Origin: an uncultured bacterium
Lineage (GTDB): Bacteria; Bacillota; Clostridia; Lachnospirales; Lachnospiraceae
DNA: 39,360 nucleotides
Assembly (NCBI GenBank): GCA_947574055.1
Contig: CANPIC010000028.1
Span: 1-39,360, forward strand
Reading direction: 5' to 3'
Numbering within the stretch: position 1 is the first letter of the stretch; each line of letters opens with the position of its first letter. A model generated the notes under the pieces. It searched no databases, was not told the origin of the DNA, and saw nothing but the letters and a program-made list of their open reading frames with translations. Made by a program: the position numbers and the translations under genes. This document shows positions 25,751 through 33,291 of the stretch, one piece after another.

Positions 25751-27085
25751 TCACTGCCGGCCCTTCCCTGCCAGATAATCAATAAACTGCTGCGCACAGC
25801 GTCCCGACAGACCGCCATGGGCCAGTTCCCACTGATTTGCCTGTGCCAGAAGTTCATCTTCTGGCATCGCGATTCCCTGCCTTGCGGCCAGGCCCCTGAC
25901 AATATTCTGGAATTCTTTTTTATCAGGCGAGCCGAAATAAATCGTCACTCCGAACCTCGATGCCAGCGACAGCTTCTCCTGCACGGTATCATTGGTATGC
26001 AGGTCATCATTTCGCTCCTCTTTGTCACTGAAGCGTTCTCTGACCAGATGCCTTCTGTTGGAAGTCGCATAAATCAGCACATTATCAGGCTTTTTCTCCA
26101 GGCCGCCCTCGATAACTGCCTTCAGATATTTGTATTCTGTCTCAAACTCCTCAAAACTCAGATCGTCCATATAGATAATGAATCTGTAGCTGCGGTGCTT
26201 GATCCGGGCCATGATCTCACCCAGATCCTGAAACTGATGCTTGTATACTTCTATCATACGCAGGCCCCGGGCATAGTAGGCATTGGCAATGGCCTTGATG
26301 CTGGAAGACTTCCCGGTACCCGCATCTCCAAACAAAAGGCAGTTATTGGCCTGCCTGCCCTCCACAAAAGCCTCGGTATTTTCGATCAGCTTCTTCTTTG
26401 GTATCTCATAGCCGATCAGATCATCCAGCTTCACATGGGCAATATTCTGAATCGGTCTGATCTCCATCAAGTCTCCGTCATGGACGACGCGAAATGCCTT
26501 GTGCAGCCCGAATTTTCCCACCCCGTACTCCTGATAAAAGCCCGTGGTAATCTCTTTCATCTCCGCTGCGGATTCCGCCCGGGAAAGCCTGACGGCCAGT
26601 TCACAGATACGGTCCCGGATACGGGTATTGTATACCCGGCTCTTTCGCTCCCCGATCCGGTACTCCCGGAGCAGATCAATGGCGCCGCCTGTAAAGGTTG
26701 CGCCCATAGCGGTGAAATCATACCGGTAAAACTCTCTGATGATTTCAAAATCATGCAGAGCCGCATCATTGATGGTCCCGCAGACCGCGCCGGTCACTTC
26801 ACAGGCCATGCTGTAGCTGTTTTCATCATTCGCCAGCAGATCCGCCAGATAACAGTGCCACAAATTTCCATAAAAACCATGGCTGCCTGCCAGTTCCAAA
26901 AGCCGGTGAACACAGTCATAAAAAAGAGCTGACGCCCGTGCACCGCCATCCTCCTTTTCGCATTTGCAGCCTGTCATCCCCTTACCTTTGCCGTCTCCGG
27001 TACAGTAATCCATCAAAAACGCCATATCACGCAAAGTATCCGCCCCTGTCAGATTTCTGTACAGGATCAGCTCCTGTTCCCGCAT
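25751..27085 (-). CDS. DUF815 AAA-type ATPase
   Basis: A 444-residue P-loop ATPase of the DUF815 family. Residues 1-220 form a helical N-terminal region with several cysteines and histidines near residues 28-78 (CKCEKED, HCY). The ATPase core has Walker A FGDAGTGKSS (252-261), Walker B FIIYMDDLSFE, a sensor-1-like YATSNRRH, and SRFGVTIYFGSPD. DUF815 proteins are widespread but their role is not established. A function in loading or remodelling another protein would fit the fold. It lies between pheA (13 bases) and ppx (overlap if the GTG start is used), placing it inside the polyphosphate operon. Confidence 0.85.
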   Translation of the reverse strand: MREQELILYRNLTGADTLRDMAFLMDYCTGDGKGKGMTGCKCEKEDGGARASALFYDCVHRLLELAGSHGFYGNLWHCYLADLLANDENSYSMACEVTGAVCGTINDAALHDFEIIREFYRYDFTAMGATFTGGAIDLLREYRIGERKSRVYNTRIRDRICELAVRLSRAESAAEMKEITTGFYQEYGVGKFGLHKAFRVVHDGDLMEIRPIQNIAHVKLDDLIGYEIPKKKLIENTEAFVEGRQANNCLLFGDAGTGKSSSIKAIANAYYARGLRMIEVYKHQFQDLGEIMARIKHRSYRFIIYMDDLSFEEFETEYKYLKAVIEGGLEKKPDNVLIYATSNRRHLVRERFSDKEERNDDLHTNDTVQEKLSLASRFGVTIYFGSPDKKEFQNIVRGLAARQGIAMPEDELLAQANQWELAHGGLSGRCAQQFIDYLAGKGRQ

Positions 27086-27098
27086 TTTCTATCCCTCC

Positions 27099-28253
27099 CT
27101 ATTTATAGTTCCGCAGTATCCCGTCTGTTTTGTAGTTGCCGAGTATTTTCATATTTCTGGCTTCGTCCCGCAGGCCGCGCAGGGCATTTTTTACCGCGCT
27201 GTCTGCCAGGTTACCCTCAAAGTCGATAAAGAACCGGTATTCCCAGTTCCGGTCTTCGATGGGACGGCTTTCTATTTTGGTCATGTTCAGATTATTATAA
27301 ATAAAGTGTGACAGCATGTGGTACAGGGAGCCGCTCTTGTGAGGCAGTTCAAAACAGATACTCACTTTATCGGCCTTAGTCTCAAAAACTTTCTGGTTGG
27401 TCACAATGATGAATCTGGTACAGTTATCTTCTTCCTGGTTGATGCCCCGTTGCAGTATCTCCAGGCCATAAATCCCGGCAGCATGTGCCGACGCAATGGC
27501 CGCCTGACTCCTGTCGCCATCCTCTGCCACTTTTCTGGCAGCAAATGCATTGTTGGGCATACTGATCTGCTTCCAGTCTCTGGCCGTCAGGTATCTGGCA
27601 CTCTGCATCAGTGACTGGGGATGGGAAAACACGGTCTGTATCTCCTCTTCTCCTGCCCCTGCTACCCCCAACAGACAGTGTTCGATTCGGATGATCTGCT
27701 CCCCGACAATATAGTTTTCAAATTCCACCAGCAGATCATATATTTCACTGACTATGCCTGCCGTTGAATTTTCAATCGGCAGCACCGCAAAATCCGCGCT
27801 GCCCTCGTCGATGGCGCTCATGGCCTCCCGGAATGTATCGACATGGAAACTGTTTACCCTGTCCCCGAAATAAGCCTCCATCGCCACCTGGGAGTAGGCG
27901 CCCTCCGCCCCCTGAAAAACCACGCGGGCCTTTTGCGTATGCAGTGTGTCCAGGCCGATAAACGGCAGCTTGCCCATGCTGCCGTGCTCTGTCAGCATCT
28001 GGTACTGCAGCTTGCGGCTCATGGACATGATCTGTTCGAACAATTCCTGTACACCATGACTGTTAAAATCGTTGTGTGTCATGGCTCTGACAGCCTTCAG
28101 CTTCTCTTCTTCCCTGACTCTGTCAAATACCTTTTTGCCGGTACCGATCTTATATTCGGCCACCTGCCGTGAAATCTCCATCCGCTTCTCATACAATTCC
28201 ACTATCTGCCGGTCGATCTCATCAATCCCCTGTCTGAGCTCACCCAAGTCCAT
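27099..28253 (-). CDS. pheA: Bifunctional chorismate mutase / prephenate dehydratase (P-protein)
   Basis: A 384-residue enzyme converting chorismate to prephenate and on to phenylpyruvate for phenylalanine synthesis. Residues 1-85 are an AroQ chorismate mutase (GELRQGIDEIDRQIVELYEKR). The dehydratase domain begins with VVFQGAEGAYSQVA and contains DFAVLPIENSTAGIV and the catalytic NCTRFIIV (TRF). A C-terminal ACT domain carries the Phe-binding ESRP motif (MTKIESRPIEDRNWEYRFF), so feedback inhibition by phenylalanine is expected. The start at 28253 is preferred over an ATG at 28280 because of an AAAGGGA site and because a leader ORF ends four bases upstream. It heads the pheA-DUF815-ppx-ppk1-maf-gph unit. 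Confidence 0.95.
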   Translation of the reverse strand: MDLGELRQGIDEIDRQIVELYEKRMEISRQVAEYKIGTGKKVFDRVREEEKLKAVRAMTHNDFNSHGVQELFEQIMSMSRKLQYQMLTEHGSMGKLPFIGLDTLHTQKARVVFQGAEGAYSQVAMEAYFGDRVNSFHVDTFREAMSAIDEGSADFAVLPIENSTAGIVSEIYDLLVEFENYIVGEQIIRIEHCLLGVAGAGEEEIQTVFSHPQSLMQSARYLTARDWKQISMPNNAFAARKVAEDGDRSQAAIASAHAAGIYGLEILQRGINQEEDNCTRFIIVTNQKVFETKADKVSICFELPHKSGSLYHMLSHFIYNNLNMTKIESRPIEDRNWEYRFFIDFEGNLADSAVKNALRGLRDEARNMKILGNYKTDGILRNYK

Positions 28254-28257
28254 CTTT

Positions 28258-28362
28258 CTATCCCTTTCGTTTATGATCATTTTGTCCGTAACGTCTCAGA
28301 CAGGCGGATCTGTCATTTCCCTTGTTATCCGCAAAATCCCACGTAAAATCACCTGCTGCCAT
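28258..28362 (-). CDS. Leader ORF upstream of pheA (34 codons), candidate regulatory peptide
   Basis: A 34-codon frame inside the pheA leader. A strong GGAGGGG lies nine bases before its ATG, and its TAG stop is four bases before the pheA ATG. The peptide begins MAAGDFTWDFADN, with two phenylalanine codons and one tryptophan codon within the first ten. One arm of an 8-base inverted repeat (AAATCCCA 28361-28368, TGGGATTT 28334-28341) covers the start codon and the other covers the Trp-Asp-Phe codons. This looks like a leader peptide or coupled upstream ORF. Aromatic-residue sensing is inference, since the Phe codons are few. Confidence 0.5.
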   Translation of the reverse strand: MAAGDFTWDFADNKGNDRSACLRRYGQNDHKRKG

Positions 28363-28437
28363 GGGATTTCACCCCTCCACGCCGCCTGCTTACGGCCTTT
28401 GCAGCAAGAGCGCAGACCTGCCTGAACAGTCACTCTT

Positions 28438-28466
28438 ATCTTATAACAATTCCATTACCCATGCAA
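28438..28466 (-). promoter_or_regulatory. Promoter of the pheA unit
   Basis: On the minus strand TTGCAT (28466-28461), a 17-base spacer and TAAGAT (28443-28438); an overlapping extended -10 TGTTATAAG is an alternative. The resulting leader of about 175 bases contains several hairpins and the leader ORF. The -35 lies only six bases from that of the divergent promoter at 28473. Confidence 0.6.
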
Positions 28467-28472
28467 GTATTG

Positions 28473-28501
28473 TTGAAAAATCACTGCAAACATACTATAA
28501 T
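28473..28501 (+). promoter_or_regulatory. Promoter of the DUF5050-like gene
   Basis: TTGAAA, a 17-base spacer and a perfect TATAAT. It is divergent from and almost touching the pheA promoter, so one bound regulator could affect both. Confidence 0.78.
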
Positions 28502-28516
28502 CAAAGGTAACAGTTC

Positions 28517-28600
28517 GGGGAGTGCTGTTATGCTGTGTGGGTGGGGAAAATATCCCGGAAAGGGGGCATCCTTTCTTTGCCCAAACACTCCCTGGGCAGC
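28517..28600 (+). promoter_or_regulatory. Structured 5' leader of the DUF5050-like gene
   Basis: A closing stem GGGAGTG (28518-28524) with CACTCCC (28586-28592) encloses two hairpins, GGGA/TCCC (28544-28556) and GGGCA/TGCCC (28564-28582). A second GGGCA at 28594-28598 can pair with the same TGCCC, giving a mutually exclusive fold. No known riboswitch class is recognised. The Shine-Dalgarno site lies further down at 28625-28629. Confidence 0.4.
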
Positions 28601-28637
28601 AGGCCAGATCATCATTTTTATGCAGGGAGGTAACATC

Positions 28638-29663
28638 ATGAAAATACTCAGAAATATCCTGATCGCTGCAATCCCCGTTCTTCTTTTTGCAGGATTATTT
28701 GTCTATTCCATCATCTCCAAGAGAGTACCGGAAAACCCGCCCGGAACTACGGGCAATACAGCCGGCAATCTCAATAACGGCGGGCTCTTCTGTGAAGACG
28801 AAGGGATCGTTTATTTTTCCAATGCCTATGACAACAATTCCCTTTACTCTATGAATCCGGACGAAACGGATGTGAAAAAGCTGTCCAATGCCCAGGTGTA
28901 TTCGATCAACGCCGCCGGCAATTTTCTGTATTATTATCAGGCAGCCTCTTCTGCTTCCGACCAGTTTTCCTCCATGTTCCGCACCAACGGGGTCTACCGC
29001 GCAAAAAAGAACGGAAAATCCACCACCTGTTTAAAGCGGGTACCAGCCCCCACACTGGCACTGTGGAACAACACTATCTTTTACCAGTCCTACAATACCA
29101 AAACAGGGACTTCTCTATGCCGTATTGATATTGACAAAGATAATTATAAAGAACTGGAAAATCAGGCCATCAATCCCGCCAGCATCCAGGACGGCAGAAT
29201 CTATTTCGGCGGTATCGGCAGTGACCATTATTTGTATACCATGGATACGAACAGCGAAGCTGTTGCCACAATTTATCATGGCAATGTATACAGCCCTATC
29301 GTCTCCGGGGACTATGTCTACTATATGGATATCTCTTCTGACTACTGTCTCTGCCGCTACTCTCTCTCCAGCGGCGAAGCGACGGTCCTGACCCGTGACC
29401 GGCTGGACTTTTTCAATGTGGCCGGCGATATTATTTATTATCAGAAAAGCGATGCCAAAGAGCCGGCCCTGAAACGGATCAACATAGATGGCAGCGGGGA
29501 AGAGGTTGTGGCCGCCGGCGTATTCGAAAATATCAATGCCACTTCCCAATATGTATATTTTAACGCCTATGACACACCCACCCCGGTATTCCGTACATCC
29601 CTGTACGGTCCGGTACAGGTAGAGCCTTTTTCGGCCGCAGCAGCGGCTGTGCCTGTGGATTGA
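28638..29663 (+). CDS. DUF5050-like exported or membrane-anchored beta-propeller protein
   Basis: A 341-residue protein with an N-terminal hydrophobic segment (about residues 4-26, signal anchor or signal peptide) followed by a low-complexity Gly/Asn/Thr linker. The rest repeats short units such as IVYFSNAYDNNSLYSMNPDE, IFYQSYNT, IYFGGIGSDHYLYTMD and VYYMDISSDYCLCRY. This is the pattern of DUF5050 and related propeller proteins in which each blade begins (I/V)YYxn. Function unknown; ligand or wall binding outside the cell is likely. The start has GGGAGG seven bases upstream. An in-frame ATG at 28530 with GGGGAG would add 36 residues and is less likely. It is alone between a strong promoter and a strong terminator. 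Confidence 0.82.
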   Translation: MKILRNILIAAIPVLLFAGLFVYSIISKRVPENPPGTTGNTAGNLNNGGLFCEDEGIVYFSNAYDNNSLYSMNPDETDVKKLSNAQVYSINAAGNFLYYYQAASSASDQFSSMFRTNGVYRAKKNGKSTTCLKRVPAPTLALWNNTIFYQSYNTKTGTSLCRIDIDKDNYKELENQAINPASIQDGRIYFGGIGSDHYLYTMDTNSEAVATIYHGNVYSPIVSGDYVYYMDISSDYCLCRYSLSSGEATVLTRDRLDFFNVAGDIIYYQKSDAKEPALKRINIDGSGEEVVAAGVFENINATSQYVYFNAYDTPTPVFRTSLYGPVQVEPFSAAAAAVPVD

Positions 29664-29713
29664 ATGTGGCGACATAGAGCGGACGTTCCCCTCACCAGTA
29701 ACCAGAAGAAAAG

Positions 29714-29753
29714 AAGCCCCGATTGTACCGGTCATACAATCGGGGCTTTGTTT
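29714..29753. terminator. Bidirectional rho-independent terminator
   Basis: AAGCCCCGATTGTA with TACAATCGGGGCTT forms a perfect 14-base stem around a 7-base loop. TTTGTTT follows on the plus strand and CTTCTTTTCTTC on the minus strand. It ends both the DUF5050-like gene and the folate operon. Confidence 0.93.
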
Positions 29754-29760
29754 CCATCCA

Positions 29761-30633
29761 TCAGACTGCAGCGGAGGATCCTTTTGCGGTCTCTCCCGGC
29801 ATCTCTTTCTCCTGCAGACCCTCCAAAAGCTGTGTGACTGTCTTTTGGTACAGTGGATGTACCCACTCCGGTACAATCTGGGCCAGCGGCGCCAGGACAA
29901 ATATTCTGTTCTGCATATCGGGATGTGGTATGGTCAGACGCGCAGAGCGTACCACCCTGTTTTCATAAAAGATAATGTCCAGATCCAGCGTTCTGGGGCC
30001 CCAGCGAATGACACGCTCCCGCCCTGCTTCGGCCTCCAGACGATTGAGAAAGGTCAGCAGTTCTTCCGGCTCATACAGCGTCTCTATCAAAAAAGCACCA
30101 TTCACAAACTCATCCTGCTCCACACCGCCATAAGGTTTTGTCACGATCTGATCTGCACTGCACAGCAGCCGGCATTTGATATCACCTGCTATTTTATCTA
30201 TGGCTTCTTGCAGATACCGTTCTTTTTCCCCCATATTGGAGCCGCAGGCGATCACCGCCCGCTTCCAGCCCCTTGCAATAGATACCGAGACGGAAGAGAC
30301 CGGCAACGGTATCGGAGCCGCAGGTTTCCTGATCTCCAGCGTCAGTTCCCTGATCCCCGGAAAATCCAGAAGCAGCCGCTCGGCCAGATGCTCGGCTGCT
30401 GCTTCCAAAAGCCTGTAAGTATGCTCTGTCAGAAAGTGGTAAATCGTCTGGCAGACCTGTCCATAATCAGTGGAAAGGGACAGATCGTCCTCTGTCCCCG
30501 CCTTTCGAAGCTGCATAGATAAGTCTGCATTGACAAAAAACTTCTGGCCCAGCCTCGTCTCTTCCGCAAATACGCCGTGATGGGCATATACTTCCAGTTC
30601 CCTGATGCAGATTCTGTCTTTATTTTCCTGCAT
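29761..30633 (-). CDS. folK: FolB-FolK fusion: dihydroneopterin aldolase / HPPK
   Basis: A 290-residue bifunctional folate enzyme. Residues 1-120 are dihydroneopterin aldolase (ICIRELEVYAHHGVFAEETRLGQKF, later LLEAAAEHLAERLL). Residues about 126-275 are hydroxymethyl-dihydropterin pyrophosphokinase (AVIACGSNMGEKERYLQEAI, RWGPRTLDLDIIFYEN, IPHPDMQNRIFVLAPL). It makes the pterin pyrophosphate used by FolP. Its ATG lies 14 bases inside the 3' end of folP, so the two are translated together. Fusions of these two domains are common in Clostridia. It is the last gene of the folate operon, just before the terminator at 29714. Confidence 0.95.
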   Translation of the reverse strand: MQENKDRICIRELEVYAHHGVFAEETRLGQKFFVNADLSMQLRKAGTEDDLSLSTDYGQVCQTIYHFLTEHTYRLLEAAAEHLAERLLLDFPGIRELTLEIRKPAAPIPLPVSSVSVSIARGWKRAVIACGSNMGEKERYLQEAIDKIAGDIKCRLLCSADQIVTKPYGGVEQDEFVNGAFLIETLYEPEELLTFLNRLEAEAGRERVIRWGPRTLDLDIIFYENRVVRSARLTIPHPDMQNRIFVLAPLAQIVPEWVHPLYQKTVTQLLEGLQEKEMPGETAKGSSAAV

Positions 30634-31435
30634 GCAAAATAGCCTCCGTCATCCTGATTGCACGCACATTTTCCTTCACATCATGAACACGGATAAAAGC
30701 ACATCCTTTCATCACACCGATCACCGAAGTGGCAATCGTGCCTTCGACGCGATCCTCCACCGAAAGATCCAGTGTCGTCCCAATCACCGATTTACGGGAA
30801 GCACCCATCAGGACCGGATACCCAAACATATGAAATTCTTCCAGCCCTTTGATCGTCGCAAGGCTCTGCTCATAGGTCTTGCCAAAACCGATGCCCGGAT
30901 CGAGGATAATTTTATCATTTGCTATGCCGGCCTGTTCTGCCAGATGAATACTTGCAGCCATATCCAATACGATATCTTTTAAATAGTTCTGGTAGACAGC
31001 TTCCTTGCGGTTATGTACCAGGCAGCATACCACGCCGGTTTCGGCAATCACACCCGCCATCTCCGGATCAAATTTCAGGCCCCATATATCATTGATCATA
31101 TCCGCACCGGCCGCAATCCCTGCTCTGGCCGTCTTGCTGTGATAGGTATCCAGCGAAACCGGAATGTCAAATCTGGCCTTGATCTGTTCGATCACAGGAA
31201 CCACCCGCTCAATCTCTTTTTCCGCTTCCAGTGAATAATCGGAACCGGGTTTTGTGGACTCTCCGCCCACATCAATGATATCCGCACCGTCTTTTATCAT
31301 CTCTTCCACATGGAACAGAGCCTTATCCGGCTCAGCATACTTCCCGCCGTCGGAAAATGAATCTGGTGTCACGTTCAAAATACCCATCACATGAACAGCA
31401 TTTGTTACCTGAAACTCACGATTACCAATCTTCAT
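30620..31435 (-). CDS. folP: Dihydropteroate synthase
   Basis: A 271-residue TIM-barrel enzyme that joins hydroxymethyl-dihydropterin pyrophosphate and p-aminobenzoate, the sulfonamide target. The signatures ILNVTPDSFSDGGK and DVGGESTKPGS are intact, as are the pterin-site DMINDIWG and the C-terminal VIRVHDVKENVRAI-like block (IRVHDVKE). Length is standard. A GGAGGA site precedes the ATG. It overlaps the folB-folK start and is separated from the SUKH gene by 104 bases containing a small hairpin. Confidence 0.96.
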   Translation of the reverse strand: MKIGNREFQVTNAVHVMGILNVTPDSFSDGGKYAEPDKALFHVEEMIKDGADIIDVGGESTKPGSDYSLEAEKEIERVVPVIEQIKARFDIPVSLDTYHSKTARAGIAAGADMINDIWGLKFDPEMAGVIAETGVVCCLVHNRKEAVYQNYLKDIVLDMAASIHLAEQAGIANDKIILDPGIGFGKTYEQSLATIKGLEEFHMFGYPVLMGASRKSVIGTTLDLSVEDRVEGTIATSVIGVMKGCAFIRVHDVKENVRAIRMTEAILHAGK

Positions 31436-31461
31436 TCTTGTATCCTCCTATTATTAGTTCC

Positions 31462-31480
31462 GCAGCCTTCCTACGGCTGC
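31462..31480 (-). other. Small hairpin before folP
   Basis: GCAGCC and GGCTGC pair perfectly around a 7-base loop in the gap between the SUKH gene and folP. No T-run follows, so it may only influence processing or folP expression. Confidence 0.35.
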
Positions 31481-31539
31481 TCTCCCACCGGATCTGATTC
31501 GATCCATGCATCATAGACAGCTACCCAACAAGCTAGGGC

Positions 31540-32202
31540 TTATCGGCTCCGTACCTTTCTCCACATATCCAGCACGCTCTGAAATCGTTCTGTATCCGCA
31601 AGAAAGGCAAGCCAGTCCCGATAAAACTCCCGGAAGCTGCCGGCTTCCAGTTCAAAATCGCCTTCAATACCACTGGTGAATACCTGACCATATCTTTCCC
31701 CGGCTGTGACCAGCCCATAATCAAGCGCACACCCATGTGTGCCAAGGCGGAAAAATCCATACGGAACATCATTATCCCAATCATAACTTCCCGCATCACA
31801 CACAAAGTATTTTTGAGGATTTTGTTTATACTCTTCTTCTGAAACAGACCACTGCTCCAGTTCACTTGGTTTCATTGGCAGCAGCCTCAACTCCTGAGAC
31901 AGTCTGCACAGGTAAGCGTCCCGCATCTTAGCATCCCTGGAATTTTTCTCTTCTGTATACGGGAACTGAAAGGAATAGAGCCCATAGCCCGGCCCCGCGC
32001 CGCCGTTACCGACTTGCGTAATAAACTGTACATAGTCCTGCGGAAACTGAAAGCAGTATTTTTCCTCTGTTGCACGGACAAACGCCAAATCGACAGGCGG
32101 TCTTAGCCTGTACTGATGTTGGGAAACACCGAACATCTCCATCTGGGGGTCCATGCGCCGCGCCTGCTCAAGTATTTTTTCGACTTCCTCTTTGCGAAAC
32201 AT
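31540..32202 (-). CDS. SMI1/KNR4 (SUKH) family protein
   Basis: A 220-residue cytoplasmic protein with a SUKH fold. Typical features are VRATEEKYCFQFPQDYVQFITQVGNGGAGPGYGLYSF (about 43-79) and the closing FREFYRDWLAFL. SUKH proteins are most often immunity proteins against polymorphic or contact-dependent toxins, though some bacterial members have unknown cellular roles. No toxin, LXG or WXG protein is nearby. It has a very strong AAGGAGG site and lies between the HD-protein gene (42 bases) and folP (104 bases), inside an otherwise biosynthetic folate operon. Base composition is not obviously different. A domesticated immunity gene is the simplest reading. Confidence 0.82.
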   Translation of the reverse strand: MFRKEEVEKILEQARRMDPQMEMFGVSQHQYRLRPPVDLAFVRATEEKYCFQFPQDYVQFITQVGNGGAGPGYGLYSFQFPYTEEKNSRDAKMRDAYLCRLSQELRLLPMKPSELEQWSVSEEEYKQNPQKYFVCDAGSYDWDNDVPYGFFRLGTHGCALDYGLVTAGERYGQVFTSGIEGDFELEAGSFREFYRDWLAFLADTERFQSVLDMWRKVRSR

Positions 32203-32244
32203 ACAGCAGCCTCCTTAAGTAGGGAAAGGAAAAGATTCCCATGA

Positions 32245-32727
32245 TTAATAACGGAGCCTGGTATTTTTTTTGCCCTGTTTCCAGTCACATTTTTTTTCTG
32301 CCGCGCAGAAGTAGCAGTTCCGGCTCAGTTTGTCCGCGCGGTACAATATTCCCCGCAGGCTCTTTTCTTTTTTGATAGTCTCGTTTCTGTGATTTTTGAT
32401 GGCATCAACGATCAGTGCGATCTCTTCCAGCGTAAATCCGCAGTCACGCAGGATTTCCGGTGCAAGCTCTGCACTGGCCTTATCATGGGGTATGTCATCC
32501 TCATATTGCCTGAATCTGCCGATATCATGCAGCAGTGCCGCCGCATACAGCAGTTCTTTGTTCAGACAAAGTCCTTTTTCCAGATTAAGTATATGAGCGA
32601 TCCTCGCCACCGCCAGAAAATGGCCCATATCATGGCGGCAGAATATCCTGCTTTTTTCATATCGGTGATTTTTTTTCACACATTTCAGATAAGTGTCATG
32701 CTTTAGTATCCTGTCAATGCGCTTCAT
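32245..32727 (-). CDS. HD-domain phosphohydrolase with C-terminal cysteine cluster
   Basis: A 160-residue HD-superfamily protein. Metal-binding residues are in CRHDMGHFL, LLHDIGRFRQYED and AIKNHRNE. The C-terminus has NCYFCAAEKKC (Cys138, Cys141, Cys147), which could bind zinc or an iron-sulfur cluster. The position right behind folE (six bases from its stop) suggests a role in pterin or nucleotide hydrolysis, for example removing phosphate from dihydroneopterin triphosphate, a step otherwise missing in this operon. That role is inferred from the neighbourhood only. Confidence 0.85.
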   Translation of the reverse strand: MKRIDRILKHDTYLKCVKKNHRYEKSRIFCRHDMGHFLAVARIAHILNLEKGLCLNKELLYAAALLHDIGRFRQYEDDIPHDKASAELAPEILRDCGFTLEEIALIVDAIKNHRNETIKKEKSLRGILYRADKLSRNCYFCAAEKKCDWKQGKKNTRLRY

Positions 32728-32733
32728 CTTCCA

Positions 32734-33291
32734 TCACCTCGAAAGACATGCCATAAACTGGTTTTGCAGACTGGTCTGTTCCTGGAAAACCCCTCTGGTA
32801 ACAACTGTTATCGTCTTGCTGCCCGGTTTTTTGACACCGCGCATTGTCATACACATATGCTCGGCCTCCATCATTACCATCACCCCCTGTGGTCTTAACT
32901 CCTTCATAATGGCATCTGCCACCTGCGTCGTCAGTCTCTCCTGTATCTGCAGGCGCCTGGCAAATACTTCCACTGTCCGGGCCAGTTTGCTCAGGCCTGC
33001 CACATAACCGTCCGGTATGTACGCGATATGGGCTTTGCCATAAAAAGGCATCAGATGATGCTCGCACATAGAGTAAAATACAATGTCTTTTTCCATTACG
33101 ATCTCATTGCTTTCCACCGAAAACCGACGGGACAGGGGCTCTGCAGCGTCCTCTTCTATACCGCCCAGAATCTCCCCATACATCCGTGCGATCCTTCCGG
33201 GTGTATCTGCCAGCCCTTCACGGGAAGGATCTTCTCCCACGCCTTCCAGCAAAAGTCTGACCGCTTCCTCAACTTTCTTCTGATCTACCAT
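32734..33291 (-). CDS. folE: GTP cyclohydrolase I
   Basis: A 185-residue enzyme converting GTP to dihydroneopterin triphosphate, the first step of folate synthesis. Zinc and active-site residues are in [21 protein letters not shown], and the C-terminal [15 protein letters not shown] and the [11 protein letters not shown] cysteine ligand are present. GGAGAG precedes the ATG. The start overlaps the 3' end of folC by 23 bases, so the two are probably coupled. It is followed six bases later by the HD gene. Confidence 0.97.
   Translation of the reverse strand: MVDQKKVEEAVRLLLEGVGEDPSREGLADTPGRIARMYGEILGGIEEDAAEPLSRRFSVESNEIVMEKDIVFYSMCEHHLMPFYGKAHIAYIPDGYVAGLSKLARTVEVFARRLQIQERLTTQVADAIMKELRPQGVMVMMEAEHMCMTMRGVKKPGSKTITVVTRGVFQEQTSLQNQFMACLSR

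Noticed and set aside
28254..28440. A T-box riboswitch before pheA
   Set aside because: No T-box consensus (TGGNACCGCG-like) or specifier stem is present. The leader ORF is the better explanation.
31533..31865. A frameshifted second reading of the SUKH gene 3' end
   Set aside because: The 220-residue frame is intact to its stop with conserved SUKH features to the end, so the other frame is a shadow.
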